Below, in pieces: positions 12,147 to 24,247 of a stretch of 64,000 bases of DNA. The stretch is taken from the NCBI RefSeq assembly GCF_002994745.2, contig NC_037090.1, forward strand, positions 12,087,501 through 12,151,500. Reading direction: 5' to 3'. The notes under the pieces were generated by a model. That model saw only the letters and a program-made list of their open reading frames with translations, did not search any database and had not been told where the DNA came from. Numbering within the stretch: position 1 is the stretch's first letter; the number at the start of each line of letters is the position of its first letter. The translations under genes and the position numbers were made by a program. This stretch comes from Rosa chinensis. Lineage: Eukaryota; Streptophyta; Magnoliopsida; Rosales; Rosaceae.

Positions 12147-12440
12147 CACTACTACAAATTTCCCCAAAGCACACTGATTTGAATTAGTCCCTATTGGGAC
12201 AAAGCACATTGATAACAGTGGCTAAAGACATTACCCACTATGCAGCCACTAATGAGCTAACAGTCCCTTCTATTGCAGGTGCTATAGGACAATCCACACT
12301 GATAAAACATCAGTGGCATCCCAAAACCCAATGCAGCAAGATACCTTTTTATTTCCCACTGTTACTGAATCAGTGTGTATTCTCAATGCCACCAATATCA
12401 ATGGCAAAATTGGGAGTATATATAAAAAAAATAACAATTT
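12147..12440 (+). mobile_element. Second CACTA-like terminus, solo left end
   Basis: Starts CACTACTACAAATTTCC, the same 12-bp terminal motif as at 3097 and in the same orientation. It is followed by a different subterminal repeat set (CACTGAT/ATCAGTG and CAGTGGC). It therefore belongs to another CACTA-like family. No inverted partner was found downstream, so extent and completeness are unknown. An open frame at 12194-12442 is made of the repeats and is not a credible gene. Confidence 0.5.
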
Positions 12441-12936
12441 GATCTAGCTACAACCACTTATCTCTAAAATGTATTGTACAATTCATATACAATTTCAAAT
12501 AAAATACAACATAAAAAAAAAACTTAAATATCTTCATGTTCCTCTCCATGGCTGCATCTCTGCTACCTCGAGCAAGTTTTCTATGCTTCCTGTCAATCTC
12601 GTAACTTTTCTGAGAACGTTGCAATCCTACCCTGAGATACAAAAATTAGATTCTAGTTTAATATCCTGGATGTTAGTACTGAAATTGAAATATGTCTTCT
12701 ACTTCACTGTAAAATACTAATTTCATGATTTGAAAATAGCAAATATTGCACTAATTTAGCTATAAAGAAGTACCCATATTTAAATTCGATGCAAAAAACT
12801 GAAGATATTGTCTTTAATAAGATATGTAAACTAACACAAGGCATAATTAATTGACAGAAGTGAAATGAAATAAAACCCAGACTAATAATACCTTTATGGA
12901 AGAATAAAATTTGTGGAGTGGCTTTAGAATTCTTGG

Positions 12937-13060
12937 TCAGGCTTCATATTGCCACTGACAGCCACCGAAGGAAGAGATATCATAATTGAGAAATATGGGA
13001 GGAACACAATCCTCTAGAGAGAAGGCATCAGGGAACTTGGAGGATGAAGTGTAGAACTTG
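12937..13060 (-). pseudogene. Exon-like fragment of an unrecognised gene (last exon?)
   Basis: On the minus strand a good acceptor (TTCTTATTTCAG) precedes a 124-nt open stretch encoding FYTSSSKFPDAFSLEDCVPP... and ending GGCQWQYEA then TGA. The composition looks like real protein. Two more exon-like pieces lie upstream on the same strand: a 32-nt piece at about 15273-15304 (GDCILDGPDHE) and a piece at about 15551-15655 (MAWHFKHWSWKFWDSL...). Their splice phases do not join into one frame, so this may be a decayed gene interrupted by the Mutator-like element at 13338-15220. Family not recognised. Confidence 0.3.
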
Positions 13061-13337
13061 CTGAAATAAGAAAGAATAGATTGAGATATACATTTTAATG
13101 AAAGCATTACTACACATAATGAAATCATATCATTATTGCCATTACACTTCATGAAAAGCAATTAAGTCAAAAGTAAATATGGAAAGACATTCTTCAAGTA
13201 TTCATTTATAACAATAGTCCATCATCTAAAAAGAAAATGACAGTATCAAATATGGATTATTGACACTAGCAGATAGTAACGTAACAAAACTATACAACAC
13301 CATCAGATCAACCATTTTATAAATAAGTAAAATTTTA

Positions 13338-14805
13338 GAGTTAAATACTATTTATTCTCTATACTTATAGGGTTTCATCGTTTCAATCCCTAATCTTCAA
13401 ATTTCACCTAAAAAATCCCTGAACTCCCAATTTCCTCCCAATTGGTCCCTACCGTCAAGCATAAATCAAAAACTCTGTTATCTTGCTGACGTGGCGGTCG
13501 TTTCCCCCCTAAAGAGTCTATTATACCCTCACTCACTTTTTTTTTTTAATTAAGTTTTTTTTTTTTTTTTTCGCTTTTTACCTCTTCTTCTTCCACATCT
13601 CTCATCTCCTCTGTTTATCTCTGTCTGGTTAAAGACCATCTATTATCCGGAAGCTCTCATCCTCCAGCATCTTCTCGCTGGATGGAGAATATGCATACCC
13701 ATGACCAGAATCATCACTAGATCCCGAATTTCGTTAACTGCTGCAGAACCATGTTCGATAATTAAGAACTATAATTACTTGCATGCAACTTTCATTACAT
13801 CAACACTTTCCATATAATCACAAATACCAAATACCAACCACACCTAATCCAATTCAATTTTTTCGATTCATTCACAACTTAGTGAGCTCAATCGAGTACA
13901 GTCCCATCACTTTCTTCATTCCAAAGTCCAAACCACACTAGATCCAATTCCAATCAAAATGTGTGCCCCAAAACTAACATAAACCAAAAAATTTGATCTT
14001 GATAGAAAACCTCACAAAAACTCAAATACCCAAATGAGATTTTGAATCAAAACACTTCACCCAGCAAAACCTCACCAAAAACTCAAATACCTAGAACAGA
14101 TAGGCGGGTTTCGGCGCAGGCGCTGGGCAGCTTGGGCGGCGTTGGTGTTGGGCTGGGCGAGGTACCCAGATTGCATATGTTCTCCTTTTGCCTCTCTCTC
14201 CTTGATGGCTTCAACTTGCTCAAGATTGAAATGAGTACTTCATGAATTGAATTCAATCTCAAGAGAAGAACTCAACCCATTTCGAAGAGGGACTGGATTT
14301 GAAAGGAAATAGGACATGTAAATACGAATTGGAGTCAATTCATCATTTCATTTCAAAACAGAATTTTGTATGAATAGTCATTGGTTTTACCTTGATTTTG
14401 GAAGATTCAACCGCTGGATTTTCATGAAATTTGAATACAGTTTAGAAGACTCGATTTTGAACAACTTTTATGAAGAAGTCATGACTATCTGAGCAACAGA
14501 AGATGGAGATTTTAGCCGCCGAAGTTAGCTGACGAGCAGAGTTTCGTAAGAATGAAAGAGTTGTTCATTCTCCACTATGTATTTCCATATCAGGCCTAGT
14601 AAATCTATAGTGATGAAGTGGGTTTCCTGAGAATGTAAAGGGTAATTTCATGAAGATATGAAGGCATTTACGCTTGGTGTTGATTGCAATGGGATTGGTG
14701 GTTGGGTATGGAAAGAGAGCTCAGTGGTGGTTATGGTGATTAATTTGGGTGTGAAGAAGAAGATGGTAGAGAGAAAAGGGGCATATTCGTCGTTTTGGGG
14801 CTTTT

Positions 14806-14836
<31 letters not shown>

Positions 14837-15220
14837 TAGTTGTTCAAGGTTGGAGTTTGGGGTTTTTGTTCAATTTCAATTGTTCAGCGTCGTCGAAGGT
14901 CTAGAGATGGAGAGAGAGCTGAGTTTATTTTGGGTTTGTTTTTGGAAGAAGAAGAAGAAGCTCTATGTGGAAGAAGAAGAGGTAAAAATAAAAAAATAAG
15001 AGAGAGAGAATAAAATTAATTTAAAAAAAAAAATAAGTGAGGGTATAATAGACTTTTTAGGGGGAAAACGACCGCCACGTCAGCAAAATAACGGAGTATT
15101 TGACGGCAGAGACCAATTAGGAGGAAATTGAGAGTTCAGAGACTTTTTAGGTGAAATTCGAAGGTTAAGGACTGAAACGATGAAACTCTATAAGTATAGG
15201 GAGTAAACAGTATTTAACTC
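13338..15220. mobile_element. Mutator-like element with long TIRs (non-autonomous, Pack-MULE type)
   Basis: The left ~220 bp (from GAGTTAAATACTATTTATTC, through GACGTGGCGGTCGTTT to CCCTCACTCACTT) is the inverse complement of the right ~220 bp ending at 15220. Flanks 13329-13337 (AAAATTTTA) and 15221-15229 (AAAATATCA) match at 7 of 9 bases, compatible with a decayed 9-bp target duplication. The 1.4-kb interior has no transposase. One stretch at about 13625-13745 on the minus strand reads like a real C-terminal peptide (GYAYSPSSEKMLEDESFRII), so cellular DNA may have been captured. The frame at 14658-14999 is serine/lysine low complexity and is not called. Confidence 0.85.
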
Positions 15221-16689
15221 AAAATATCAGGTGGACTGTACTGTTTAAATGGATTAAGAATTATAAGTGTAAAGGCAAACCTCATGGTCCGGACCATCTA
15301 GAATGCAGTCCCCTGCAAAACTTGAATTTCATTCATTTTGGTAGTTATCTAGAAAAAGGCACAGCAAATACTATTAGGAGAAAAACTTCAAAATGATTGT
15401 GAAAACTATAGAATGGCAAGGAGGAACATAAAACATTATTTCGGCAGGTAGTACGGTATAAATACAAGTATGGTACCATATAGTAATCATAGAGAATGAC
15501 ATGGAGCTAGAATGGCACAGCAAATACAACAAGCATTGCACTTACAGTGTAGCAGACGAAGAGTTTCACAAAATATGCAAGTATTGTAAGTGAATCCCAA
15601 AATTTCCAGCTCCAGTGTTTGAAATGCCAAGCCATGGTGCCATCTGCTCATAACCAATTGAAAATAAAGTCATTATACCTCTTTACAGGGAAGGGAAAAA
15701 AAAAAGCACTACTTAGAACCAATTAGATTGCACACTAATGTAGAATTCCCCTTATTGAAGGATGCTAAAATCAAAATCAAAATCAAACTTTACAATACCC
15801 AGAGTTAAAAAAATGGAATGACATGTACCATTATTACTAACTCAAACACTTAGTACCACTACTGAGTCAAATATAGGCCATGAATAGAGACATAACCCTC
15901 TCCCAATTTAGCTTTAGTAGCCTTGAAAAGAATGAAATAGGAAAGGGATAAGAAATAACAGAGCAGGAACTAAGTTAGTGTTCCTCCAAAACACAACCTT
16001 CAGGAACCCTTGAATGAGGTTTCTAGAGAACTGAATTTCAAATTACAGTCTTCCTTGCCCTCCCCTCTTTAGTCATTTCTAACAAAACTCCAACTATAAG
16101 AAAAAGAAGTAAAATTAAAGAAAAATATCATCTCTAATTATGTTTAACCATATAACTTAAATGGCATGATCAACATGGGAGGGTGATATTCACCCAAGCT
16201 ACAAAAGCATTCTTTGCACTAGCAGACCAATCCAATTAATCAAATGAACTAATAGTTCACCTTTGTACCCATTAATAAGGATGAGCAACATACAAACACA
16301 ACACTAAACTTAATGACCTGCAACCTAAGACCAAATAGAGTTCTCTCAAAAGACCAAACTAGCAACACGAGTGGTCCAGAAACAATGACTGGTTTGGAAA
16401 AACAATACTTAAAAAGAAAATAGAAGTAAACATTACAATCCGACCCATGCTGCTTTCTCCTCCAAAATCAAGTAAATCAAAACTTCAATTTACCCTAATC
16501 CCAAATCATACAACACCCAGGTTTCTCAAAAACGCATAAACAAAATTCCATCAAAGTTAAAAATTCAAGATCTGCAACATGCAAGCTTAAAGATTGAGGC
16601 TTTAAAAACATAGAGACAAGATCAACAAGTTGGTGGAAACAGAAGCTAAACCCTAACTAATCAAAACTTCAATTCGCCCTCTGCATCCA
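15221..16689. other. Intergenic AT-rich sequence
   Basis: Apart from the two weak exon-like pieces on the minus strand (about 15273-15304 and 15551-15655) nothing is supported here. A minus-strand AATTGAAGTTTTGATTAGTTAGGGTTT stretch near 16640-16672 resembles a plant gene leader, cut by the gypsy-derived sequence to the right. Confidence 0.5.
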
Positions 16690-19600
16690 CTCGCACCTCC
16701 CCTCGCTCGCCAGTAGAGTCCTCTGTCTCGCGATCGCTGGCTTGGCCCGAGACATGCTCCGATACAGTAGCTTGCTCCCGGATCACAACCCCAGCACCTC
16801 GACCACCACTCGCGGCACTGGCCTACAATCTCACTGCCTTCTTGGCCTGCATATCCCGCACCATCTTCTCCTGATCAATCCAACCAGCATCGATACCATC
16901 TCGGATCGAGTGCAGGGCCCCATCCGAGAAGGCCTTGTTCATATTTTCTTGAAAGTGGGCTGACTGAAAATAGAGATCCACCGCCTTGTCCGCTCCATCT
17001 AGCTTGGCCTTGTGGAGCTTGTCAAAATGAGAACTTCCTTGGCAAAGTTAATAGCCCGAGCCTGTTACTCAGCTAACTCTTTCCTCAATCGCTCCACTTC
17101 AGCCTCCCTCTCTCTGCCTGGAGCTCAACGACTCGCAAGCGGTCAACGTCTCCTTGCAGGGTATTGACCTGTCCTTCCAACTCCACCACGGGATCGGGAA
17201 AAATGAGCTAAACTCTCCAGAGAAGCACTGGGAAGCTCTAACTCTGCATCACGTTCCCGGACTTGCCTCTCCAACTCTTGCAGGCATTCTTCACCCTCGC
17301 CAACCCAGGCCCTAACCTGATCCAAAGCCTTCAGGCCATCCTCCGCCCGCTGTAGCTTCCTAGTCAGATCCAAGTTGGACTCCCCCAGCGGGGCAATAAC
17401 ATCCTTTGCCTCTTGACGACGAGCCTCCTCCACTGCAAGTGATCGCTCCAACTCCATCCTTCTCGCAATCCCCTCATCAACTGCTCGCCTTATATCCTCG
17501 CATTCCACGTGGCCTTGGTCCAATGCACTCTGCAGCTCGCTTGCCCGCTCCCTATTGGCATCCAACTCCCCCTGCAGTCGGGCTATCTCCCAATAAAAAT
17601 GGGCTACCAACTCGGCAAAGGCATGATAATTCATGTTCACAGCCTGCATCGCACACCGGTGTCAGCATACCTATGTGAAAGAAATGAGGAATAAATGAAC
17701 ATACAAACTCATAATGATATACCCTCATCAGCCTCTCCTGAGCCTCCCGATACCCTAGGCGTGAATCTTCAGCATTTGCACAACTGCGGTTGCGATGACA
17801 ATTCGGCAGATTGGCGACCATATGAAGGATGGCACCATCAGTGACTCCAATCTCGCCCAGGGTGCGCACGAGACCCCTAGCAACTTTATCACACGAACCC
17901 CGCGAGTCCCCACTTGTCAATCTAGAGCGCGATACATTCTCAGTTCGAGACCTCTTGCCCCCATGAGTATCGACACTAACACCGACTGGGGGACTCCTGA
18001 GCCAAAGTTGCTATACAGTCGTTTTCTTCGACCCGACCCCGTCAGTACGAGCACACGTATTCGATACTCGGGTTCCATCCCCCTCGCCAACCTGGCCATG
18101 GGTCCCCGCCTTGATAACCTGGGCAACCCCCAATCACGCCTTCTCCAGACTAGGGTTGCACCTCAGGAACCTCAACCGAACCTGTCTCACCAACAACTTG
18201 GCTGGTCACCTCCGCCTCCCCATTATCAACAATAATGACCTCGCGCTAGACTAGACCGCCAATGTCATCGCCCAAGACAACATCCAGCTGTTCCAACACC
18301 GTATCTTACATCAGGCGAGCCCGAGCGTTGGTATCGCTTTGGTGTCGCTCCACTTCTTCAAGCAATTCCTCGACGGAGATCTCTACCTCAATCACTAGGT
18401 CTAATGGCCGAGCCACATCACCACGCTCCCACCCTCCTACAGAGACTTAGGGGGACTATCTCGCTACTTCCCGAATCTCGGAAGACTGGTGCTTGCCACT
18501 GAGTATGTAGGGACGCTCGCCCACTTCACCCACCTGCCTTCGAGGCCCCTGGGGACTTCGAGCCTGTTCCAGAGCAAACTGAGCCTCGTGCCCCTCGGCA
18601 TGCTGGTTGAGATACTCCATCACAGTATCGGGAAACCTCATATACATCTCTTCGGGTAACTGCATGTTCACCGATGATCGGTCACACGAACTTTGTCAGG
18701 AAGATCGACGTCAACTCACCTTGTTGTCTTCGATTCGCGCAACAACTCCCTGATGATAACATCTGTATCCACCTCCGCATAAGGCGCATCACTCTTGCTC
18801 GATGCTATTTCGACATGTCAGCTGGAAAGCACACAAACAATGTTAGAACATAAACAAAGAACGGGTTGAACGTTAAAAGCAATACATAGCCCTTCACTCG
18901 GACACCTCCCCAGATTAAACTTCTCATATATCGGGAGCTTACACAGGCGATAGAACCCCTTCGCTCCCCTGGGAAACTCACCCATCACCCTAGCTACGCG
19001 CTTCTGCTTCAGTGTGGTCTGGTCAACCTCCTGCCTCACTACGATACAAAGACACGTTATTAGCACACACCGGCCAAAGGTAAAATCAACCAAAATGCAA
19101 TCACGATACTCACAGATGGGCTGGAAACGGGTCGGAAGCCTATGCACCATCTCCGGGTTCTGCCAGGGGCTTCCAACCAAGCAAGGCCTCCCCCGTCAGC
19201 GAGCATAAATGTTTGACAGGAGATCCTCAATAACTGCACGGCCATGCGCCCTGAAATTAATACACTCACTATCGCCACCCTTGGTCGAGTACTACATCTT
19301 GAACAGGGAATTAAACTAGCCAATGCTGGGATATAGCAGTCTGTTGAGCTTCCACAACAACAATACCCCCATCAACTGCCTCAACGCTTTTGGCGATAGC
19401 TGCCCTAACGATACATTTAGGCACGACAGCAGATACTGCAGCTCCTCTGGTATCGGGAACGTCAACCCACACTTGAGCTGATATTCGTAAAAGCCAGCCC
19501 ATCCGATCTTGGGATGACTAAAACACTCCCTATCTCTCAAAGGATGCAGCAGAACGTTACCCGGAATACCCCAAGTGTACCTCATATCGTTTATCTGCTC

Positions 19601-19988
19601 CTCGGTCATACTCGGCCCAGGCTGGTCAATGGGCATCTCGCCAAGGAGTAACCGCCCACCTGGCGAATGAGCAATCTCCAACACCTCAACTTCTTCCACC
19701 TCGGGAACCTGGGGACCCGCAACAGGCTTAACGTACCCTAATCGGGACCCCACGTGAGGATCCCTCACCACCTCGAGGAACACCATCACTGCCACCTCGA
19801 GAAGTACCCACCGCACCTCCGTGAGAGGCACCTTCACTGCCATCCCGGGAAGGGCCCATGGCCCATCCGCGAGGAGCACCATCACCACTCCTGCGAGAAG
19901 CGCCCTCACCACTGCCACGAGAAGCACCTTCACCACCCCCACGAGACGAACCCTCCCGCCTACCACGACTACGATGCTTCCGCGCCAT
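16690..19988 (-). pseudogene. Antisense accessory ORF of a Tat-type gypsy element (putative gypsy-type transposon domain), decayed
   Basis: Minus-strand reading starts at an ATG at 19986-19988 with an Arg/Gly/Ser-rich tail (MARKHRSRGRREGSSRGG). A frameshift at about 19750 leads into the conserved part (GFYEYQLKCGLTFPIPEELQ, then LGQLSPKALRQLMGV), which resembles the Pfam family 'putative gypsy type transposon' (PF04195). Further pieces follow with in-frame stops: INFRAHGRAVIEDLLSNIYA at about 19190-19260, GEFPRGAKGFYRLCKLPIYE at about 18900-18990, and a long heptad-like coiled coil at 17143-17649 (IARLQGELDANRERASELQS). Introns are likely. In Tat-lineage elements such an ORF lies between pol and the 3' LTR in antisense, exactly the position seen here relative to the plus-strand LTR at 20866. 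Frameshifts and stops make it non-functional. No plus-strand gag-pol remains in the window. Confidence 0.7.
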
Positions 19989-20414
19989 TCTCTCAGATAC
20001 CCAAAATCAATCAACCGTCTCCTACCTATCGCCTTCCACGAACCGCTCTGCGAAATTTCAAAATCCGGTATCCCCTGAAGCAGCAACTGAGACTCCTACT
20101 AAACCTAGAATTCGCCTTCCCCAGTGACTAACCAAACCCACAACGACCCAATGCCTACAGGAAAACACCACCCTTGATATACAACTCACACTAACCCAAA
20201 CGCCCTCAAAACAGAAACCCAGGAAAGTCAGAGAGATGGCGTACCTGTTCACTTCTCCAACAAGAAAATAAGAACAACAACGCCAACATCCTGGAGTTTT
20301 GACCACCAAACGAAAGATTCAGGCTTTTGACACACCAAAGATTCCAACTTTCTTCACTTCTTACCTCAATCTCCAACGAAAACAGAGGAACAATAACCAC
20401 CCCACTCTCCCTCC

Positions 20415-20432
20415 TCCGCCTATATAGGGACC
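20415..20432 (-). promoter_or_regulatory. TATA-like box for the antisense ORF
   Basis: On the minus strand TCCCTATATAGGCGGAGG places a TATATA box about 430 bp upstream of the antisense ORF start, in GC-richer sequence than the surroundings. Position and orientation fit an independent antisense promoter inside the gypsy element; transcription itself cannot be seen. Confidence 0.4.
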
Positions 20433-20845
20433 ACGAGAGTACAGGGACCGTTGGACGTGCAAGGACGACGACACTAGATCTCACCACGTGTCCAACACCT
20501 CTGATCGTTACAGAGGTCGTGCGTCGTCGCCTCATCTCCCTACCACCACACCATTATTACACGTTACGGACTCCAATACACCAAACTTTCCACACACGAA
20601 AAACAACTGCCGGCAGCACACGTGTCACCAAGGCATAAAGTATGCGCCAAAAGACTCATAAAGCCCCATCACTGATTCGCGATAATGACACAATGGCAAT
20701 TGCGAGACCAATCTCCTCACCCCAGCTAAGACTCATCTTATGTGGGGACTGGGGGTAATGGCTGTATGGAAACCATGTGGCATGAACTCGCCTTGCACTT
20801 CTAATACTTGTACCAAAGACAAACTCCCCACCTAAGAGAACTCTT

Positions 20846-21317
20846 GACCAGGGACTTGGGGGACTTGTTGGTATACACATACCTCCTAGGCACAAATATC
20901 TGAAGCACAAGACTTGTATCGCCAATGTAAGAAGTAAGGAAGGCCCCTAGCCGGCGATCCTAATACCCTACGGGGCAATATAGGGATCCCAAGCGTCCCA
21001 CACCGAAAGAAATAGAACCAAGTTCCCACAAATCTGCTACATTAAGGTCATCTCCAACAACCCAAAGAGGTAATTGTTTACTATCGCTTTTCATTATCAT
21101 TATCTTATAACGATACTGACTTAGGCATCGGAGCGTTGAAGGCCGGCACACCTAGTCTTCCCTCTGAATTTCGTCTGTTTTGCAGATAAGCGAGACCGAT
21201 AACAATAGTAGTAGACCGATACACCCCGTGTTTAGCTGGATCAGACCCCTCTCAAGATAGCTGAAACATGAACCTTACCTAGACATCGCATCCAACTGGG
21301 CATTTGTCATGGCAACA
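20846..21317 (+). mobile_element. Polypurine tract and LTR of Tat-type gypsy element
   Basis: A purine-rich tract (CCAGGGACTTGGGGGACT, 20848-20865) directly precedes TGTTGGTATACACATACC at 20866, a typical PPT/3'-LTR junction. The LTR carries a GACTTAGGCATCGGAGCG...GCCGGCAC block (21118-21150) typical of Tat LTRs. A likely end is the CAACA at 21317 (LTR about 452 bp). It is followed by TGTGGCGAAC, which resembles a primer-binding-site region, so the copy might instead be a 5' LTR or a shared LTR. The downstream limit is uncertain. Confidence 0.6.
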
Positions 21318-21568
21318 TGTGGCGAACTTCTGTTCTGGCCTTGCAGCTTGGGCTTGAGCTTCTGGCTCAGGTTTGTTGTTATGACTTTGGGCTTGATTTG
21401 AGCTTCTGACTCAGCCTCATTTAATATTCATCATTATAACATAACCAAATTCAATATATGTTATTAAATCATAATAGAAACAACTTAATGTGAAAATAGT
21501 ATCAATGAAACCGTAAATCAAATATGGAATAAATGACCAAATAAATATTGTTTATGCGATTATTTACC

Positions 21569-21905
21569 TAAGGGCACCTCTTTGGGCAGTTTCAACCTAC
21601 AATTGACAATCTTAGACAACAGATTCCCTATATTTTGATTTTTCTCTACTTTAGGAAAAAATAAGACTCTTTTGCTCCAACAGATTCCCTATAATTATCT
21701 CTATTTTAGAGAAAGTGAGGAAAGAGAAAACCAAATTCCCTATATTTACAGCAAACTCCAAAATTTTAAAGAAGAATATGGAGATTTTATAGATTACTGT
21801 AAACTAGGGAATCTGTTGGAGTTGGAGAAGAAAAATAGGCTAAATGTTTGACTTTTGCTTCTCTATAATACAAAAATTATAGGGAAGCTGTTGGAGTTGC
21901 TCTTA
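21569..21905. mobile_element. MITE with short terminal inverted repeats
   Basis: Left end TAAGGGCACCTC and right end GAGTTGCTCTTA are imperfect inverses. Internal copies of CAACAGATTCCCTATA and its complement (TAGGGAATCTGTTGGAG) make the whole 337 bp an imperfect hairpin. Non-coding; superfamily not decided. Confidence 0.6.
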
Positions 21906-22158
21906 TTCCAAGTTTCTTGCAAACCAAATTTACAATAAAACCTTATTCTCAAAAAAAAAAAAACAATAAAAATTTCAGTAAAATTAAACCAAGAAGGTTC
22001 GAGGGCCAGAAGGCTCGAATAGTAGGATGAGCGCATGTATTCAGTTAGTCCACTAAGCCAAGCAAAACGCTGAGCATTACAAGTTCCTTTCAGTCATACA
22101 AATCATCGAAATGCAATCTCACATAAAATATGCTCCCAGGCTCAACTTATCTGACTTT
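21906..22158. other. Spacer 3' of the AKR array
   Basis: AT-rich; contains a poly-A run at about 21953-21963. Nothing else is supported. Confidence 0.6.
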
Positions 22159-24247
22159 CTAGATTTCACCATCCCATAGTTCTTCAACACTTCTATAGGG
22201 TCCAAAAGTGTCATGAACAAATGAGTTCCCTCTAATCAGCCTTGCCTGCATAATTGGAGATCCATATAATTGTTAGGGATAAAGACTACCTGAGAATCAT
22301 CAATTTATCAGTGGCGATATCATCATCAACGTAATGATTACAAGATCTAATCCCAAACCAACTGGAAGAACCAGAGAAGACAAGTGATGTCTGAAACTTT
22401 GGCAGCTTTCACATTATATGATAAGGGTGGAATTTGTTCAATGGTTATGATATAGCTAACCAACATACCATATTGGTGAGGGTATCGATACTAGGAGAAC
22501 AAGAACCAATCCCATTAACTACATACCTGCTCAATTTCAGAAAACTTGGCAAACAAGTCCTCTGGGATAGACCAGCCAAAGACATCGAGATTCTCCTTGA
22601 TCCTTGCTTCATTAGTACTCTTTGGAACAACGCTATGACCCATTTGCAGTCCCCATCGAAGAGCAACTTGAGCAGGAGTTTTGCCTAGCTTCTCTGCAAC
22701 GCTGAGAAGAATCGGATTCTTAAGGACATCACTTTTGATCCATGTTGTGCCAGGAGAACCCAGTGGTGAATATCCCTGAAAGAAGAATATATACCTTCCT
22801 TATTATTTTCTAACCAACTAAAAATGCTACGACTACTAATATTTTGCTCAAGAGTCAAGACACATGACACCACCATTCAGCAATTGTATTGCATACTCAC
22901 AGAAAGGTGAACCCCCTTGGATTTGCAGAAGGATCGCAGCTTGGTCTGCTGCCATGAAGGATGGCACTCCACTTGGTCAACAGCAGGAGGGACACGTGCC
23001 ACATCCAGCAAATCTGACAGCTTCTTTGTAGCGAAATTGCTCAGACCAATAGCTCGAGCCTTGCACGAATCATAGAGAGTTTCCATTGCTCTCCAAGTAC
23101 CAGGGATATCTGGTTCGACAAGGTTTTCAGGCTTAAAACCGACTGCACCCTTCTTCATCCGCACTGGCCAGTGGATCTTCAAATTTTCAGTGTGGTCATT
23201 AGTTACAGCTGAACGATGGTGATAAAATGGAATAATAAATTCAAGATGATGAGGCTAATTATCTATGATTTTCACCGTCTGGCCAGACAGCATTACTATA
23301 AATGGATGAATAACTTTGGATGTAAAGTTATATTCAAAAACCACGTTAAGGTTTAGGGTATATTGCCAAATGTTTTGAACAATGCAGATTAAACCTGAAC
23401 TAGGCATGACACTTATGTATGTTAAAGCCATCTGAATGATCTGATAAACCATATGCACACACTCCAGAACATACCAAGTACAAGTCAACATAATCAAGCT
23501 GCAAGTCTTTCAAAGTCCTATCCAATGCCTCTGGTACATCTTCTGGGGCATGATCCGTACACCTGCAGAGTGCAGACCATGTTGCTTTTTAGTATATATA
23601 AAACATAGGAGGGCTAAGGTTTTAGATCATGAATAACTAGCACTCATTACAAACATTCATGATAGTCAATATTTCGATTCAATAGCATTGCACTTATAAC
23701 GAACCAGAGCTTGGAGGTAATCCACAATTCTTCGCGCTTCACCACACCATCTTCAAACAGCTTCTTCAAAACCAAACCAATCTACAAGAAAACAAAATTT
23801 TAACAACCTAACCATCTTCAAAAAAATGAGGCAAATCATAACCAATACATGAAAGAAAAACAGTGACAATAACAAATGAAATGATACAAAATCTTTAGAT
23901 TTGAGCAAAAGCAATTTCAGTTACCTCTTTCTCGTTGCCATAGACTTGAGCACAATCAATATGCCTATATCCTGCCTGCAATTACAACAATCACAACTTT
24001 ACTAGACTGCTAAGATTTTACAAAATCAAACAGCAGATAATCAATATCATCAAGAAAGGCTTGATCTTTGTTTTTAAGAAAAAGCATATAAACTAGTGAT
24101 CTTGATTTCAGAGGGAAAGAGGAAGACCTTGATGGCGGTGGCGACGGCTTCACCGACCAAGCCGGGGCTGGACTGCCAGGTCCCTAATCCCAAAGAAGGC
24201 ATCTTGGCTCCGGTGTTCAACTCAAAGAAACCAATATCGTCCGCCAT
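22159..24247 (-). CDS. Aldo-keto reductase A (AKR4C-like), 7 exons, 315 aa
   Basis: NADPH-dependent cytosolic or plastid carbonyl reductase of the plant AKR4C group, which acts on reactive aldehydes and some sugars or ketones. Exons in transcript order: 24128-24247, 23925-23975, 23705-23781, 23475-23562, 22901-23176, 22527-22775, 22159-22245; 948 nt, one open frame, all GT-AG. ATG chosen because it opens [20 protein letters not shown] at the family's usual position. The catalytic set is complete: Asp in HIDCAQ, Tyr in QVYGNE, Lys in WITSKLW, His in IHWPV. The cofactor-binding segment [17 protein letters not shown] is intact, and the C-terminus ends VEELWDGEI. The first strand reads GLGTW (aromatic Trp kept). 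The loop [16 protein letters not shown] is long, as in gene D. It is the downstream-most of four same-strand paralogues about 2-3 kb apart. Substrate cannot be told from sequence. Confidence 0.93.

Noticed and set aside
14658..14999. 113-codon plus-strand frame inside the Mutator-like element
   Set aside because: Driven by (TTC)n and (GAA)n repeats giving Ser and Lys runs; the end lies in the terminal inverted repeat; no family resemblance.
17795..18235. 146-codon plus-strand frame
   Set aside because: Lies opposite the decayed antisense ORF of the gypsy element and has no recognisable motif.
19754..20131. Overlapping plus-strand His/Arg/Pro-rich frames opposite the antisense ORF
   Set aside because: Shadows of the GC-rich Arg/Gly/Ser repeat on the minus strand; no plausible start context or domain.
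20739..20760. Alternative polypurine tract GTGGGGACTGGGGGTAATGG
   Set aside because: Looks PPT-like, but the following sequence does not begin with TG in the expected way, while the tract at 20848 is directly followed by TGTTGG.
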